Source: Betaproteobacteria bacterium
GTDB lineage: Bacteria > Pseudomonadota > Gammaproteobacteria > Burkholderiales > Burkholderiaceae_E
Assembly: GCA_009922405.1 (NCBI GenBank)
Contig: RFVZ01000084.1
Span: forward strand, 1 to 9,930
Direction of reading: 5' to 3'
Length of the DNA stretch: 9,930 nucleotides
The notes under the pieces were generated by a model. The model made no database searches. It was given only the letters and a program-made list of their open reading frames with translations, and was not told where the DNA came from. The translations under genes were made by a program, and so were the position numbers. This document shows, piece after piece, positions 1 to 6,479 of this stretch; the first letter of the stretch is position 1, and the number at the start of each line of letters is the position of its first letter.

Positions 1-1016
1 GGAGCCAACGCATCGTCCGGAATAAAACGGGCTTCCATCGTCAGACCATCGACGTAGGGCCGCCCCGTCGCATCGACGAGATCGTACCCATGATCGGCCA
101 GTTCAGTCTCGAGACGCTCAATTGAACGGCGCAGAGACACGACACCGCGAGTTTCCTCCGGCAGCGACACTAGGCGGCGACGCATCCGGTAAAGCTCGTC
201 AGCGAGACGAATTGCAAGGGTATGGTCAACCTGCGGTTGTTGCAATTGCGAACTCGCCGCACCCGTTGCGGATGTTGAACCTGAAGCGGATTTTGCCGCG
301 ATATTCGATACGCCATTGGCGACCCGATCGGCGGACTGCCCACCCTGCAATCCCGTATTCGCCGAAGCACCGTCAGCCCCTTCCCGAACCCGCGCCAACT
401 GCTGGGTTAGAGCTTCAGCCAGTCGGGTGTCGGCCTGCGCCAGGCGTTCCTCGGCCGACCGAATCGACGTCAGCGCAAGCTCGGCCCGCGCGCCTAGCCC
501 AGACTGCGCCGCGCGTACGGAGTGGCGTACAAACAAAAAACCGCCAACCCCCGCCAGCAAGATCGCCAAAATCGCCGCTGCAATCCCCACCGTCCGATTA
601 GTTAACAAATCGACCAACCTCTGTTCTGTACCCACCTGCTGCTCACGCAGTTGATCGATCGCACCATCCACCCGTTTCTCGCCCTGCTCGACCCGAGCCG
701 CGGTGCTATTAAATCCCTGATCAATGCGATTGAGACGAGCATCCAACTGACGTAACCGTTCATCGATCACGCGCAGTCGAGCCTCGTGTCCGAGCATCCA
801 ACCTTCATAACGATTACGTATTGAGCGCAGCTCTTCAGTGTGCTCGCGCAATAGCCGGTCGTGTTGCGTCAAACGGGCTGCGAGTGCTTCAACCTGTGCC
901 TCATCCGCAGGTGCGGCCAAGGCAAATCCAGTTCCTAACGCCAGTCCGACCGAAGCGATCACGTGGGCGAACTTAAGCAAGAGCGGATTCAGCGGCCCCC
1001 TCATCGCCGTCCTCAT
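1..1016 (-). CDS. Bitopic coiled-coil membrane protein with GrpE-like C-terminal region (partial, 3' end off the left edge)
   Basis: An uninterrupted minus-strand reading frame of 338 codons runs off the left edge. Residues about 12-35 are hydrophobic and end in an Ala-rich stretch (FALAAPA), which looks like a signal peptide. Residues about 40-135 are charged and heptad-like (coiled coil). Residues about 143-163 form one transmembrane helix followed by VRHSVR, so the rest should be cytoplasmic. A second helical region (170-212), a Gly/Ser/Ala/Gln-rich linker (213-262) and a helical C-terminal part (264-338) follow. The last part contains GYDLVDATGRPY and MEARFIPDD, which resembles the helix-to-head transition of GrpE nucleotide exchange factors (inference). 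The ATG at 1016 overlaps the upstream gene's stop as ATGA. A second ATG at 1004 has GAGGA five bases upstream and may be the real start. It is probably cotranscribed with the J-like gene. The gene is certain; the GrpE relation is tentative. Confidence 0.8.
   Translation of the reverse strand, partial: MRTAMRGPLNPLLLKFAHVIASVGLALGTGFALAAPADEAQVEALAARLTQHDRLLREHTEELRSIRNRYEGWMLGHEARLRVIDERLRQLDARLNRIDQGFNSTAARVEQGEKRVDGAIDQLREQQVGTEQRLVDLLTNRTVGIAAAILAILLAGVGGFLFVRHSVRAAQSGLGARAELALTSIRSAEERLAQADTRLAEALTQQLARVREGADGASANTGLQGGQSADRVANGVSNIAAKSASGSTSATGAASSQLQQPQVDHTLAIRLADELYRMRRRLVSLPEETRGVVSLRRSIERLETELADHGYDLVDATGRPYVDGLTMEARFIPDDALA
1010..1014 (-). promoter_or_regulatory. Ribosome binding site favouring the start at 1004
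   Basis: On the minus strand GAGGA lies five bases before the ATG at 1004-1002, inside the overlap with the upstream gene's stop codon. The ATG at 1016 has no comparable site, so the protein may start four residues later than the ATGA overlap suggests. Confidence 0.45.
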
Positions 1017-2779
1017 CGCGCCATCAGCCAGGCAAGTGCAGCCGCCACGCTGGCAGCCGCCAGACCCGCACCGACCACCAGGGGAGGCAGACGCAGCCCC
1101 TTCCGACCCGCAGCCGCCGTCGCCATTGCCGCCTCCTGATCCAGCAGGTCGCGCAGCGCGCCTAAAAACCGCGCGACCCTTTCCCGCGCTTCAGCGCCCA
1201 GATCGAGCATCGCCAGTTTTCGAGCAGCAATCTCGGCCCGCTCGAGGACCGCTCGGGCGGCAGCGGGATCGTTTGCGAGATCAAACTTCTCGCGCTCGAG
1301 ATCCACGGTGGGCACCAGGTGGTCCAGCGCGACCGTCGCGAGGGCCTCGCAGGCGAGAAGGTATTGCGCGTCTTCCCGCCCCAGCATGGCCTTCAATTTG
1401 GTCAGATCTGGACGCGAACCATCGATCATTGATGCAGCGTCTTCAATGCTCGCCAGCGGTCTTTGCAACCGTTCGGCGAGCGAACGTTTTGCAGCGGCGA
1501 TCTGCTCAGAGCGATCGGGCAACGCCGGTGTTTCAGGTTGAACAGGCAATGGGGCTTGACTGACCGCTTCGTGGGCAAGATTTTCGACTGCCAGTTCAGC
1601 GGATTTTCCAGTCGAAATTTCAACTGGACCTTCAACCGGACTTTCAACCGGGTTTTCAACAGATGAATCCGGCTGAATGACCGACCGCAAAAATGCAGGG
1701 ACGTCATGGTCAACGGAATTCGTCGACGAAAGCGCCACCAATGCCGGCTCAGGCAGAGGCTCAGGCTCTGGCTCAGGCAGCACTGGCAACGGCTCAGGCT
1801 CAGGCAATGGTGCGGACGCGACTTCGGCAGCCGCCTCGTTTAGCGCTCGAACCACACGCGCCTGGTCAAGAACACCCGTTGTAACCGGCAAGGTTTCAAC
1901 CAGGTCAGACATCTGGCGCTCGCTGTCCGAGACCGCCTCAGTACCCGATCCGTGCAGCGCAGACCAATCAAAGTAAGCGCTAGACAACCGCTTGCCCAAT
2001 ACCTGCAAACGCACATCACCGGCCCCTACGGCCTGCCGCAGTCGCGCGTAGACGTCAAGCGCATCCTCGAGCCGATTCGAATCAAGGATGGCCGACTCGA
2101 TCCAGGCAAACACCGGATTAATTACCTGGGCCCGCAGTTCGTCGCGAACCTCGGTTGGAAACGCTTCGACCGCGGTAATGAGGCCCAGGTTCTCCGGACC
2201 AAACCCCTGTGGGCAAACGCTCTGGGACATCGCCAGAAGCAACTGAGGGAGACGACGCAACATTTCAGGCCATCGACCAGCCGGCAAATCACCGCGCGCC
2301 GCCAGCGGGTAATCCGTCAGCGCCCGTCCAAGTCCGTCAAGCGCCATCCGAAAGCGATCCGACCGGGCATCCACCGACGCGCTCGCGAGGGCGAACTGGA
2401 GCACCGAACGGTTAAGCAAACACGACATCGCGTCGCGCCCGCCCTTGGCAATTCGCTGATCCCACAAACGCAAAGCCTGCACCGCTTTGCCAGTACTCAA
2501 ACTCTCCAGCGCTAACTCATCGATCGCGTCGACAGATCGAAACCAGAACAACCCGTTCAGCCAACGGCCTTCGACGTCATCGACCGCAGCCGCGGCCGAC
2601 TCAATATCCTGAATCGTTCTTGGAATCACCCCCCACGACGGTTGATCGAGCGGAAATGTTGGGCGCTTCCCGAATGGGATATCGACGCTGAGATCGGCCA
2701 CTCGCCGCGCAATCTCGCGACTGGTCGCCGACGCAGGCAATCCAAGAATTCGAAAGGGGTTTGCGAGAACGAGATTCAC
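1013..2779 (-). CDS. J-domain-like protein without HPD, with Pro/Glu repeat linker and C-terminal membrane anchor
   Basis: This 588-residue protein is of unproven function. It starts at a GTG; an in-frame TGA six codons upstream (2798-2800), with no start codon between, fixes this choice. Residues 7-32 (NPFRILGLPASATSREIARR) match the beginning of a J domain, but no HPD tripeptide follows, so classical stimulation of Hsp70 ATPase is doubtful. Residues about 50-315 are helical and rich in Leu and Ala, perhaps helical-repeat-like. Residues 324-346 are a PEPEP-rich stretch and 374-388 a VENP/VESP/VEGP repeat, together forming a flexible linker. Residues about 425-555 are charged helices. Residues about 563-585 are a hydrophobic segment ending AWLMAR at the C-terminus, which looks like a tail anchor. 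It overlaps the start of the next gene by ATGA, suggesting translational coupling. A chaperone-related role is inferred from the N-terminus and the GrpE-like partner. Confidence 0.78.
   Translation of the reverse strand: MNLVLANPFRILGLPASATSREIARRVADLSVDIPFGKRPTFPLDQPSWGVIPRTIQDIESAAAAVDDVEGRWLNGLFWFRSVDAIDELALESLSTGKAVQALRLWDQRIAKGGRDAMSCLLNRSVLQFALASASVDARSDRFRMALDGLGRALTDYPLAARGDLPAGRWPEMLRRLPQLLLAMSQSVCPQGFGPENLGLITAVEAFPTEVRDELRAQVINPVFAWIESAILDSNRLEDALDVYARLRQAVGAGDVRLQVLGKRLSSAYFDWSALHGSGTEAVSDSERQMSDLVETLPVTTGVLDQARVVRALNEAAAEVASAPLPEPEPLPVLPEPEPEPLPEPALVALSSTNSVDHDVPAFLRSVIQPDSSVENPVESPVEGPVEISTGKSAELAVENLAHEAVSQAPLPVQPETPALPDRSEQIAAAKRSLAERLQRPLASIEDAASMIDGSRPDLTKLKAMLGREDAQYLLACEALATVALDHLVPTVDLEREKFDLANDPAAARAVLERAEIAARKLAMLDLGAEARERVARFLGALRDLLDQEAAMATAAAGRKGLRLPPLVVGAGLAAASVAAALAWLMAR
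1619..1660. repeat. 12-bp tandem repeat, about 3.5 copies, in coding sequence
   Basis: Units TTCAACTGGACC, TTCAACCGGACT and TTCAACCGGGTT follow one another directly, then a partial TTCAAC. Read on the minus strand they encode a Val-Glu-x-Pro tetrapeptide repeat in the linker of the J-like protein. A 12-bp period keeps frame, so copy number can change without breaking the gene. Confidence 0.85.
1746..1805. repeat. GGCTCAGGC repeat cluster encoding Pro-Glu linker
   Basis: The nonamer GGCTCAGGC occurs five times, starting at 1746, 1758, 1770, 1791 and 1797; the last two overlap. Start-to-start spacings are 12, 12, 21 and 6 bases, all multiples of three. On the minus strand the cluster encodes the PEPEP-rich part of the J-like protein's linker. 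Confidence 0.85.
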
Positions 2780-2905
2780 GATCCAGGCCCACGGCCGTCA
2801 AGGTCAGCGGCTCGCCAAGCGATTGCTCAGCAGAGGTGCAGGGGCATCGTAGCGATTTCCGCCCCAATACGGAAGTTCGCGCAACCATTCAAGTCGCTTT
2901 TTTGA
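2780..2905. other. Intergenic gap between the catabolic pair and the chaperone-like pair
   Basis: This 126-base gap separates two minus-strand genes. I see no convincing rho-independent terminator and no strong promoter. A very weak minus-strand pair, TTGAAT and TATTGG 17 bases apart, is the best candidate. The functional break between neighbours suggests separate transcription units, but the sequence does not prove it. Confidence 0.4.
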
Positions 2906-3970
2906 TCAGAAGGGTTGAGGAACCGCTATCCCAAAACGTTCGGCCCAAGGCTGCAGTGCCGGCAGGATCTCCGCCTGGAGCCCAACACCTTCCTCACGCT
3001 GGGTGGCACGCCTCGCCCAGGCGCGGTCGCCGGGCACACGAACCTCCCTGAAGCCTGGACGGGGTGGGTTACCACGGCAGGCCTGCGCGATCCATTCCAT
3101 CTGGCGGGCGAAGGCGGTTCGGCCACCGAATGCATCGGGGTCGACGCAGTACATAAAAACCGTCGCCCCCCATCCTTGCACAGCATCCGCGCGATGGACC
3201 CCCGCAAGCCCCCCGGTCAGCATCTCAACGAGCAATGCGAGTCCGGTTCCCTTATGTCCGGCCTCAAGGCCACCCAGTGGCAGGATCGTTCCCGGGGGAT
3301 TCGCGTCAAAAACACTCGGATCATCCGTCGGATTCCCGCCACCATCCAAAAGCCACGGGAACTCAAACCGTTGGCCCTGGCGGGCGAGCCGGTTACTCAT
3401 CGCGTTGGTTGCAAGCGACGCCGAAATATCAATCAAAATTGGGGTGGTTTCGGTCGGAATCCCCACCGCCAAAGGGTCTGGCGTGAAGACCGCACGTTTG
3501 CCGCCATGCGGGGCAACACTCGCCGTCCCCGGGTCTGAACACATCAGTAAGACCGCCAAACCCCGCTCGGTGACGCGGGGCAAAAAAGCGGCCAAACAGG
3601 CAATGTGGTGACTGCAACGGATAACGACCGACCCCGAGCCATAGTTCAACGCCATCTCGGTTGCGCGATCTAATCCGCGGCGAACCAGCCAGGGGCCCGG
3701 CAATCGATGTCCGTCCCATAGCTCGGCTGCCGCCCGTCCAGACAGACGCGTTGGCTCACCGCTGGGAGTCATTTGCCCACGCGTGACTTCACCAAGATAC
3801 GGTGAGAGCAAGGCCAGACCATGCGTGTCATGCCCCATTAGGTCGCCCTCGAGCAGGACCTCTGCGACATCGCTGGCAATATCAGCACGAACACCAGCGG
3901 CCAGGAGGAGCGCCTCAGCATAGGCGAGCAAATTCTCTGCCGAATACCGCAGGGTCGGTGTCGAATTCAT
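2906..3970 (-). CDS. Ldh_2 family (malate/L-lactate/2-keto-acid) NAD(P)H-dependent oxidoreductase
   Basis: The 354-residue protein belongs to the Ldh_2 family, which includes type II malate/lactate dehydrogenases, 2,3-diketogulonate reductase YiaK and ureidoglycolate dehydrogenase. These reduce 2-keto acids or oxidise 2-hydroxy acids in the cytoplasm. Visible motifs are GHDTHG (46-51, with the usual catalytic His at 50), SHHIACLAAF (120-129), APHGGKR (153-159), DPLAVGIPT (165-173) and GGLEAGHKGTGLALLVEML (233-251). Asp165 stands where Asn is common (TNP to TPDP). The ATG at 3970 was chosen because the homologous region starts there. A longer frame to 4090 exists, but its first 40 residues overlap the SDR gene and look unlike any Ldh_2 N-terminus. 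It begins 10 bases after the SDR stop, with no good Shine-Dalgarno sequence, so coupling to the SDR is likely. The substrate is probably an intermediate of the sugar-acid route encoded next door. Confidence 0.9.
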   Translation of the reverse strand: MNSTPTLRYSAENLLAYAEALLLAAGVRADIASDVAEVLLEGDLMGHDTHGLALLSPYLGEVTRGQMTPSGEPTRLSGRAAAELWDGHRLPGPWLVRRGLDRATEMALNYGSGSVVIRCSHHIACLAAFLPRVTERGLAVLLMCSDPGTASVAPHGGKRAVFTPDPLAVGIPTETTPILIDISASLATNAMSNRLARQGQRFEFPWLLDGGGNPTDDPSVFDANPPGTILPLGGLEAGHKGTGLALLVEMLTGGLAGVHRADAVQGWGATVFMYCVDPDAFGGRTAFARQMEWIAQACRGNPPRPGFREVRVPGDRAWARRATQREEGVGLQAEILPALQPWAERFGIAVPQPF

Positions 3971-3980
3971 CGCGGTGGTT

Positions 3981-4745
3981 TCAGTAAACGGCACGACCGC
4001 CAGAAAGATCGAACACTGCTCCGGTCGTAAAACTGCAGTCCTCAGTACACAACCACGCGACCATGGCAGCGATCTCCTCGACCTGCCCAAATCGACCCAT
4101 GGGAATCTTGGAGAGCATGAAGTCGATATGCGACTGCGTCATCTGATCGAACATTCCAGTTTTAACCGCAGCTGGCGTCACACAATTGACGCACACACCC
4201 GACTTTGCCAGTTCTTTACCCAGGGATTTGGTCAAGGCGATCACAGCAGCCTTGGAAGCGCTGTAGGCCGATGCATTCGGATTGCCTTCCTTACCGGCGA
4301 TCGAAGCGATGTTGACGATCCGACCCCACCCGCGGGCGACCATGTCGGGTGTAAGGGCCTGATTGCACAAGAACACCCCATTTAGATTGATTTCAATCAC
4401 CTCGCGCCATGCCGCGACCGGATAGTCCACTAGGGGCACATTCGGTCCGGTAATCCCCGCGCTGCAGACCAGTACATCAACGCCACCGAGGGCGGCGATC
4501 GTCGTATCGCGGGCAGCCTCGACCGCTTGGGCTGAGGTGACATCCAGTTGAACTGTATGGACGGCCGGTTGCTTCGGAAACTCCCGTTGCAGGTGTTCCG
4601 CCGCCTGGTTTAACGCAGTGGGATCTCGATCCCAAAGACTGACCCGAGCGCCCGAGGCGATCAATCGGGCAGCAATCGCCAGACCAATTCCGGCCGCCCC
4701 ACCGGTAACGACCGCACGGCGGCCCTGCAGATCCAACTGGTTCAT
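3981..4745 (-). CDS. SDR family NAD(P)-dependent oxidoreductase
   Basis: A 254-residue classical short-chain dehydrogenase. TGGAAGIG (14-21) is the Rossmann glycine motif. Asp39 at the end of the second strand suggests NAD(H) preference. CSAG stands in the place of NNAG (94-97). Asn120, Ser148, Tyr161 and Lys165 form the catalytic tetrad. PAAVKTGM (191-198) follows the cofactor loop, and the C-terminus is the usual TGAVFDLSGG. The length is normal for the family. The start at 4745 has AGGAG five bases upstream; a longer frame to 4778 would bury that site. Next to a sugar-acid dehydratase it probably oxidises a sugar, aldonate or 2-keto-3-deoxy-aldonate, as 2-keto-3-deoxy-L-fuconate dehydrogenases do. 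FabG-like fatty-acid function is less likely from context. It leads the minus-strand pair with the Ldh_2 gene and diverges from the dehydratase operon. Confidence 0.92.
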   Translation of the reverse strand: MNQLDLQGRRAVVTGGAAGIGLAIAARLIASGARVSLWDRDPTALNQAAEHLQREFPKQPAVHTVQLDVTSAQAVEAARDTTIAALGGVDVLVCSAGITGPNVPLVDYPVAAWREVIEINLNGVFLCNQALTPDMVARGWGRIVNIASIAGKEGNPNASAYSASKAAVIALTKSLGKELAKSGVCVNCVTPAAVKTGMFDQMTQSHIDFMLSKIPMGRFGQVEEIAAMVAWLCTEDCSFTTGAVFDLSGGRAVY

Positions 4746-4750
4746 ACGTT

Positions 4751-4755
4751 CTCCT
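4751..4755 (-). promoter_or_regulatory. Ribosome binding site of the SDR gene
   Basis: AGGAG on the minus strand ends five bases before the ATG at 4745. This is the best Shine-Dalgarno match on the minus strand and decides the SDR start. Confidence 0.8.
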
Positions 4756-4837
4756 GGATGCACTTTGAGCGCGAGCATGCCGCAAGGTCGATCGTTCTGC
4801 GCATGAGTGGTTTCCCGGGGTGTCCAAGGGAAGCGCC

Positions 4838-4868
4838 TTGACGCAAAATTGGTCTTACCAATTATGAA
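4838..4868 (+). promoter_or_regulatory. Candidate promoter of the dehydratase/transport operon
   Basis: TTGACG (4838-4843, five of six matches to a -35 box) is followed 19 bases later by TATGAA (4863-4868, four of six to a -10 box). The spacing is slightly long, as in some regulated promoters. Transcription would begin near 4875, leaving a leader of roughly 28 bases before the ATG at 4903, which supports that start over upstream ATGs at 4807 and 4864. The palindromic operator fills most of the spacer. No convincing promoter was found for the divergent SDR gene. Confidence 0.45.
4847..4863. promoter_or_regulatory. FadR/GntR-type operator palindrome
   Basis: AATTGGTCTTACCAATT is a perfect 7-base inverted repeat around a 3-base centre. 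The core TGGTnnnACCA is the known operator form of the FadR subfamily of GntR regulators, for example PdhR (ATTGGTnnnACCAAT); UxuR/ExuR sites are similar with a shorter centre. It sits between the -35 and -10 candidates in the divergent intergenic region, a position suited to repression relieved by a metabolite. No regulator gene lies in the window. Confidence 0.75.
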
Positions 4869-4902
4869 TGGCCACGCATGGCTAATTACCCAGCCCGTTC
4901 CA

Positions 4903-6468
4903 ATGACTGAAAAAGACCCGAAGCCTCAGACCCGACGCAGCGCCGCATGGTTCGGACGTGATGATCGGGACGGCTTCATCTACCGCTCCTGGGTCAAGAA
5001 TCGGGGCGTCCCGAATGACCAGTTTGACGGGCGTCCTGTCATTGGCATCTGCAACACCTTCAGCGAACTCACCCCCTGCAATTCGCACTTTCGGACCTTG
5101 GCCGAGCAGGTAAAGATCGGAGTCTGGGAGGCAGGTGGCTTTCCGCTCGAATTCCCAGTCATGTCGCTCGGTGAAACACTGCTGCGGCCAACTGCCATGC
5201 TGTATCGAAATTTAGCATCGATGGATGTTGAAGAATCGATCCGCGCGAATCCACTGGACGGCGTCGTGTTGCTGATGGGTTGCGATAAGACCACTCCGGC
5301 GCTTCTCATGGGCGCAGCGTCGGTCGACCTGCCCGCCATCGGCGTCTCTGGTGGCCCGATGCTGACAGGTCGGTGGCGCGGTCAGCCGATCGGATCGGGA
5401 ACCGGCGTCTGGCAAATGTCTGAAGAGGTTCGCGGCGGACGAATGTCGCGCGAAGAATTTATCGAGGCCGAGAGCTGTATGCATCGGTCACACGGCCACT
5501 GCATGACGATGGGGACCGCCAGCACCATGGCCTCTATGGTCGAGGCGCTGGGCATGGGACTCCCCGGCAATGTTCTGCATCTCATCGCGATCGCGGGGCG
5601 CGTTGGGATTCCATTGGCGCTCGAGGATTTTGATGCGATCGGTAGCGCCCTACCCTGCCTGGTTGATCTCCAGCCGTCGGGGCGCTATCTCATGGAGGAC
5701 TTCTTTGAAGCCGGCGGCATCCCAGCCGTCGTGCGTGAAATGGCGTCTGTCATTGATCGGAGCGCAATGACGGTCAACGGCCACTCGCTCTGGGATAACT
5801 GCGCCCAAGCCCCATGCTGGAATCGCGAGGTCATTCGGCCATGGTCAGAACCCTTTAAGCCCGAGGCCGGCATCGCGGTACTGCGCGGCAACCTTGCCCC
5901 GCTGGGCGCCGTGATTAAACCCAGCGCGGCCACCCCTGAGCTCATGCAGCATCGAGGCCGCGCCGTTGTGTTCGGTAACGCCGATGAACTCCATCGCAAA
6001 GTAGAAGACCCCGATCTGGATGTCGACGAACATTGCGTTCTTGTCCTTCAGAATTGCGGCCCCAAGGGGTATCCAGGGATGCCTGAGAGCGGCAACATGC
6101 CGATCCCGAAAAAGCTCATCGAACGGGGTGTGACCGACATGGTGCGGGTCTCGGATGCCCGGATGAGTGGCACCGCCTACGGCACAGTGGTTTTGCATGT
6201 AGCCCCTGAATCAGCGGCCGGTGGCCCGCTGGCACTGGTTCGCGATGGCGACATGATCGAACTTGACGTCGCCGGGCGCCGCCTTCACCTGGATGTCAGC
6301 GAAGAAGAACTCGCCCAGCGACGAGCCTCCTGGGAAGCCCCTCCGGCGGCGGCTACCCGAGGCTATGTCAAACTTTATATTGATCATGTGCTGCAGGCCG
6401 ACCGCGGGGCTGATCTGGATTTTCTGGTTGGCAACAGCGGCTCTGCAGTGCCGCCGGACAACCACTAA
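4903..6468 (+). CDS. IlvD/Edd family dehydratase, L-arabonate dehydratase-like, with an internal in-frame deletion
   Basis: This gene encodes a 521-residue [2Fe-2S] sugar-acid dehydratase related to L-arabonate dehydratase, which converts an aldonate to its 2-keto-3-deoxy acid. Cluster ligands Cys59 (TPCN), Cys127 (GCDKTTP) and Cys200 (HCMTMG) are present. So are metal ligands Glu91, Asp128, Lys129 (carbamylated in the family) and Glu395 (MPESGNMP), and the base Ser422 (SDARMSGTA). The first six match the numbering I recall for the Rhizobium leguminosarum enzyme. After LPGN (220-223) the chain jumps directly to VLHLIAIAGR. About 56 residues normally found here, containing PAVDARR and GGSTNA, are absent, which explains a length near 520 instead of about 577. 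The gene is otherwise open and in frame. The start at 4903 matches family N-termini and lies downstream of the promoter, though no Shine-Dalgarno is visible. It is the first gene of the plus-strand operon. Activity is doubtful because GGSTN lies in the active-site region. Confidence 0.9.
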   Translation: MTEKDPKPQTRRSAAWFGRDDRDGFIYRSWVKNRGVPNDQFDGRPVIGICNTFSELTPCNSHFRTLAEQVKIGVWEAGGFPLEFPVMSLGETLLRPTAMLYRNLASMDVEESIRANPLDGVVLLMGCDKTTPALLMGAASVDLPAIGVSGGPMLTGRWRGQPIGSGTGVWQMSEEVRGGRMSREEFIEAESCMHRSHGHCMTMGTASTMASMVEALGMGLPGNVLHLIAIAGRVGIPLALEDFDAIGSALPCLVDLQPSGRYLMEDFFEAGGIPAVVREMASVIDRSAMTVNGHSLWDNCAQAPCWNREVIRPWSEPFKPEAGIAVLRGNLAPLGAVIKPSAATPELMQHRGRAVVFGNADELHRKVEDPDLDVDEHCVLVLQNCGPKGYPGMPESGNMPIPKKLIERGVTDMVRVSDARMSGTAYGTVVLHVAPESAAGGPLALVRDGDMIELDVAGRRLHLDVSEEELAQRRASWEAPPAAATRGYVKLYIDHVLQADRGADLDFLVGNSGSAVPPDNH

Positions 6469-6479
6469 AAACCATCATC

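Larger units (their letters stand above)
4746..4902. other. Divergent intergenic region between the two catabolic transcription units
   Basis: This 157-base region separates the minus-strand SDR start from the plus-strand dehydratase start. It holds the SDR ribosome binding site, the plus-strand promoter candidate and the GntR-type palindrome. Upstream ATGs at 4807 and 4864 are in frame with the dehydratase but look non-coding. One operator here could control both directions. Confidence 0.7.

Noticed and set aside
838..1563. A 241-codon plus-strand open frame
   Set aside because: It lies antisense to the J-like and TM genes, its protein is low-complexity (Pro/Arg/Ser-rich) and it contains no recognisable domain; a by-product of GC-rich coding on the other strand.
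1952..2515. A 187-codon plus-strand open frame
   Set aside because: Antisense to the J-like gene, Arg/Gln/His-rich with no family features.
2830..2900. Minus-strand promoter (TTGAAT, 17 bases, TATTGG) for the J-like gene, and a short TTCCG/CGGAA inverted repeat
   Set aside because: Only four and three of six consensus matches, and a stem of five bases without a T tract; too weak to annotate.
2915..3611. Two overlapping plus-strand open frames of about 200 codons
   Set aside because: Both are antisense to the well-supported Ldh_2 gene and have no domain signal.
3971..4090. N-terminal extension of the Ldh_2 protein to an ATG at 4090
   Set aside because: It would overlap the SDR coding region by 110 bases, and the extra 40 residues do not resemble any Ldh_2 N-terminus; family similarity begins at 3970.
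4746..4778. N-terminal extension of the SDR protein to 4778
   Set aside because: A good AGGAG site precedes the internal ATG at 4745, and SDR homology starts there.
4756..4846. A divergent promoter for the SDR gene
   Set aside because: No pair of -35 and -10 hexamers with acceptable spacing was found on the minus strand.
4807..4902. Dehydratase start at 4807 or 4864
   Set aside because: These ATGs lie in or upstream of the candidate promoter and operator; the residues encoded do not match family N-termini, while those from 4903 do.
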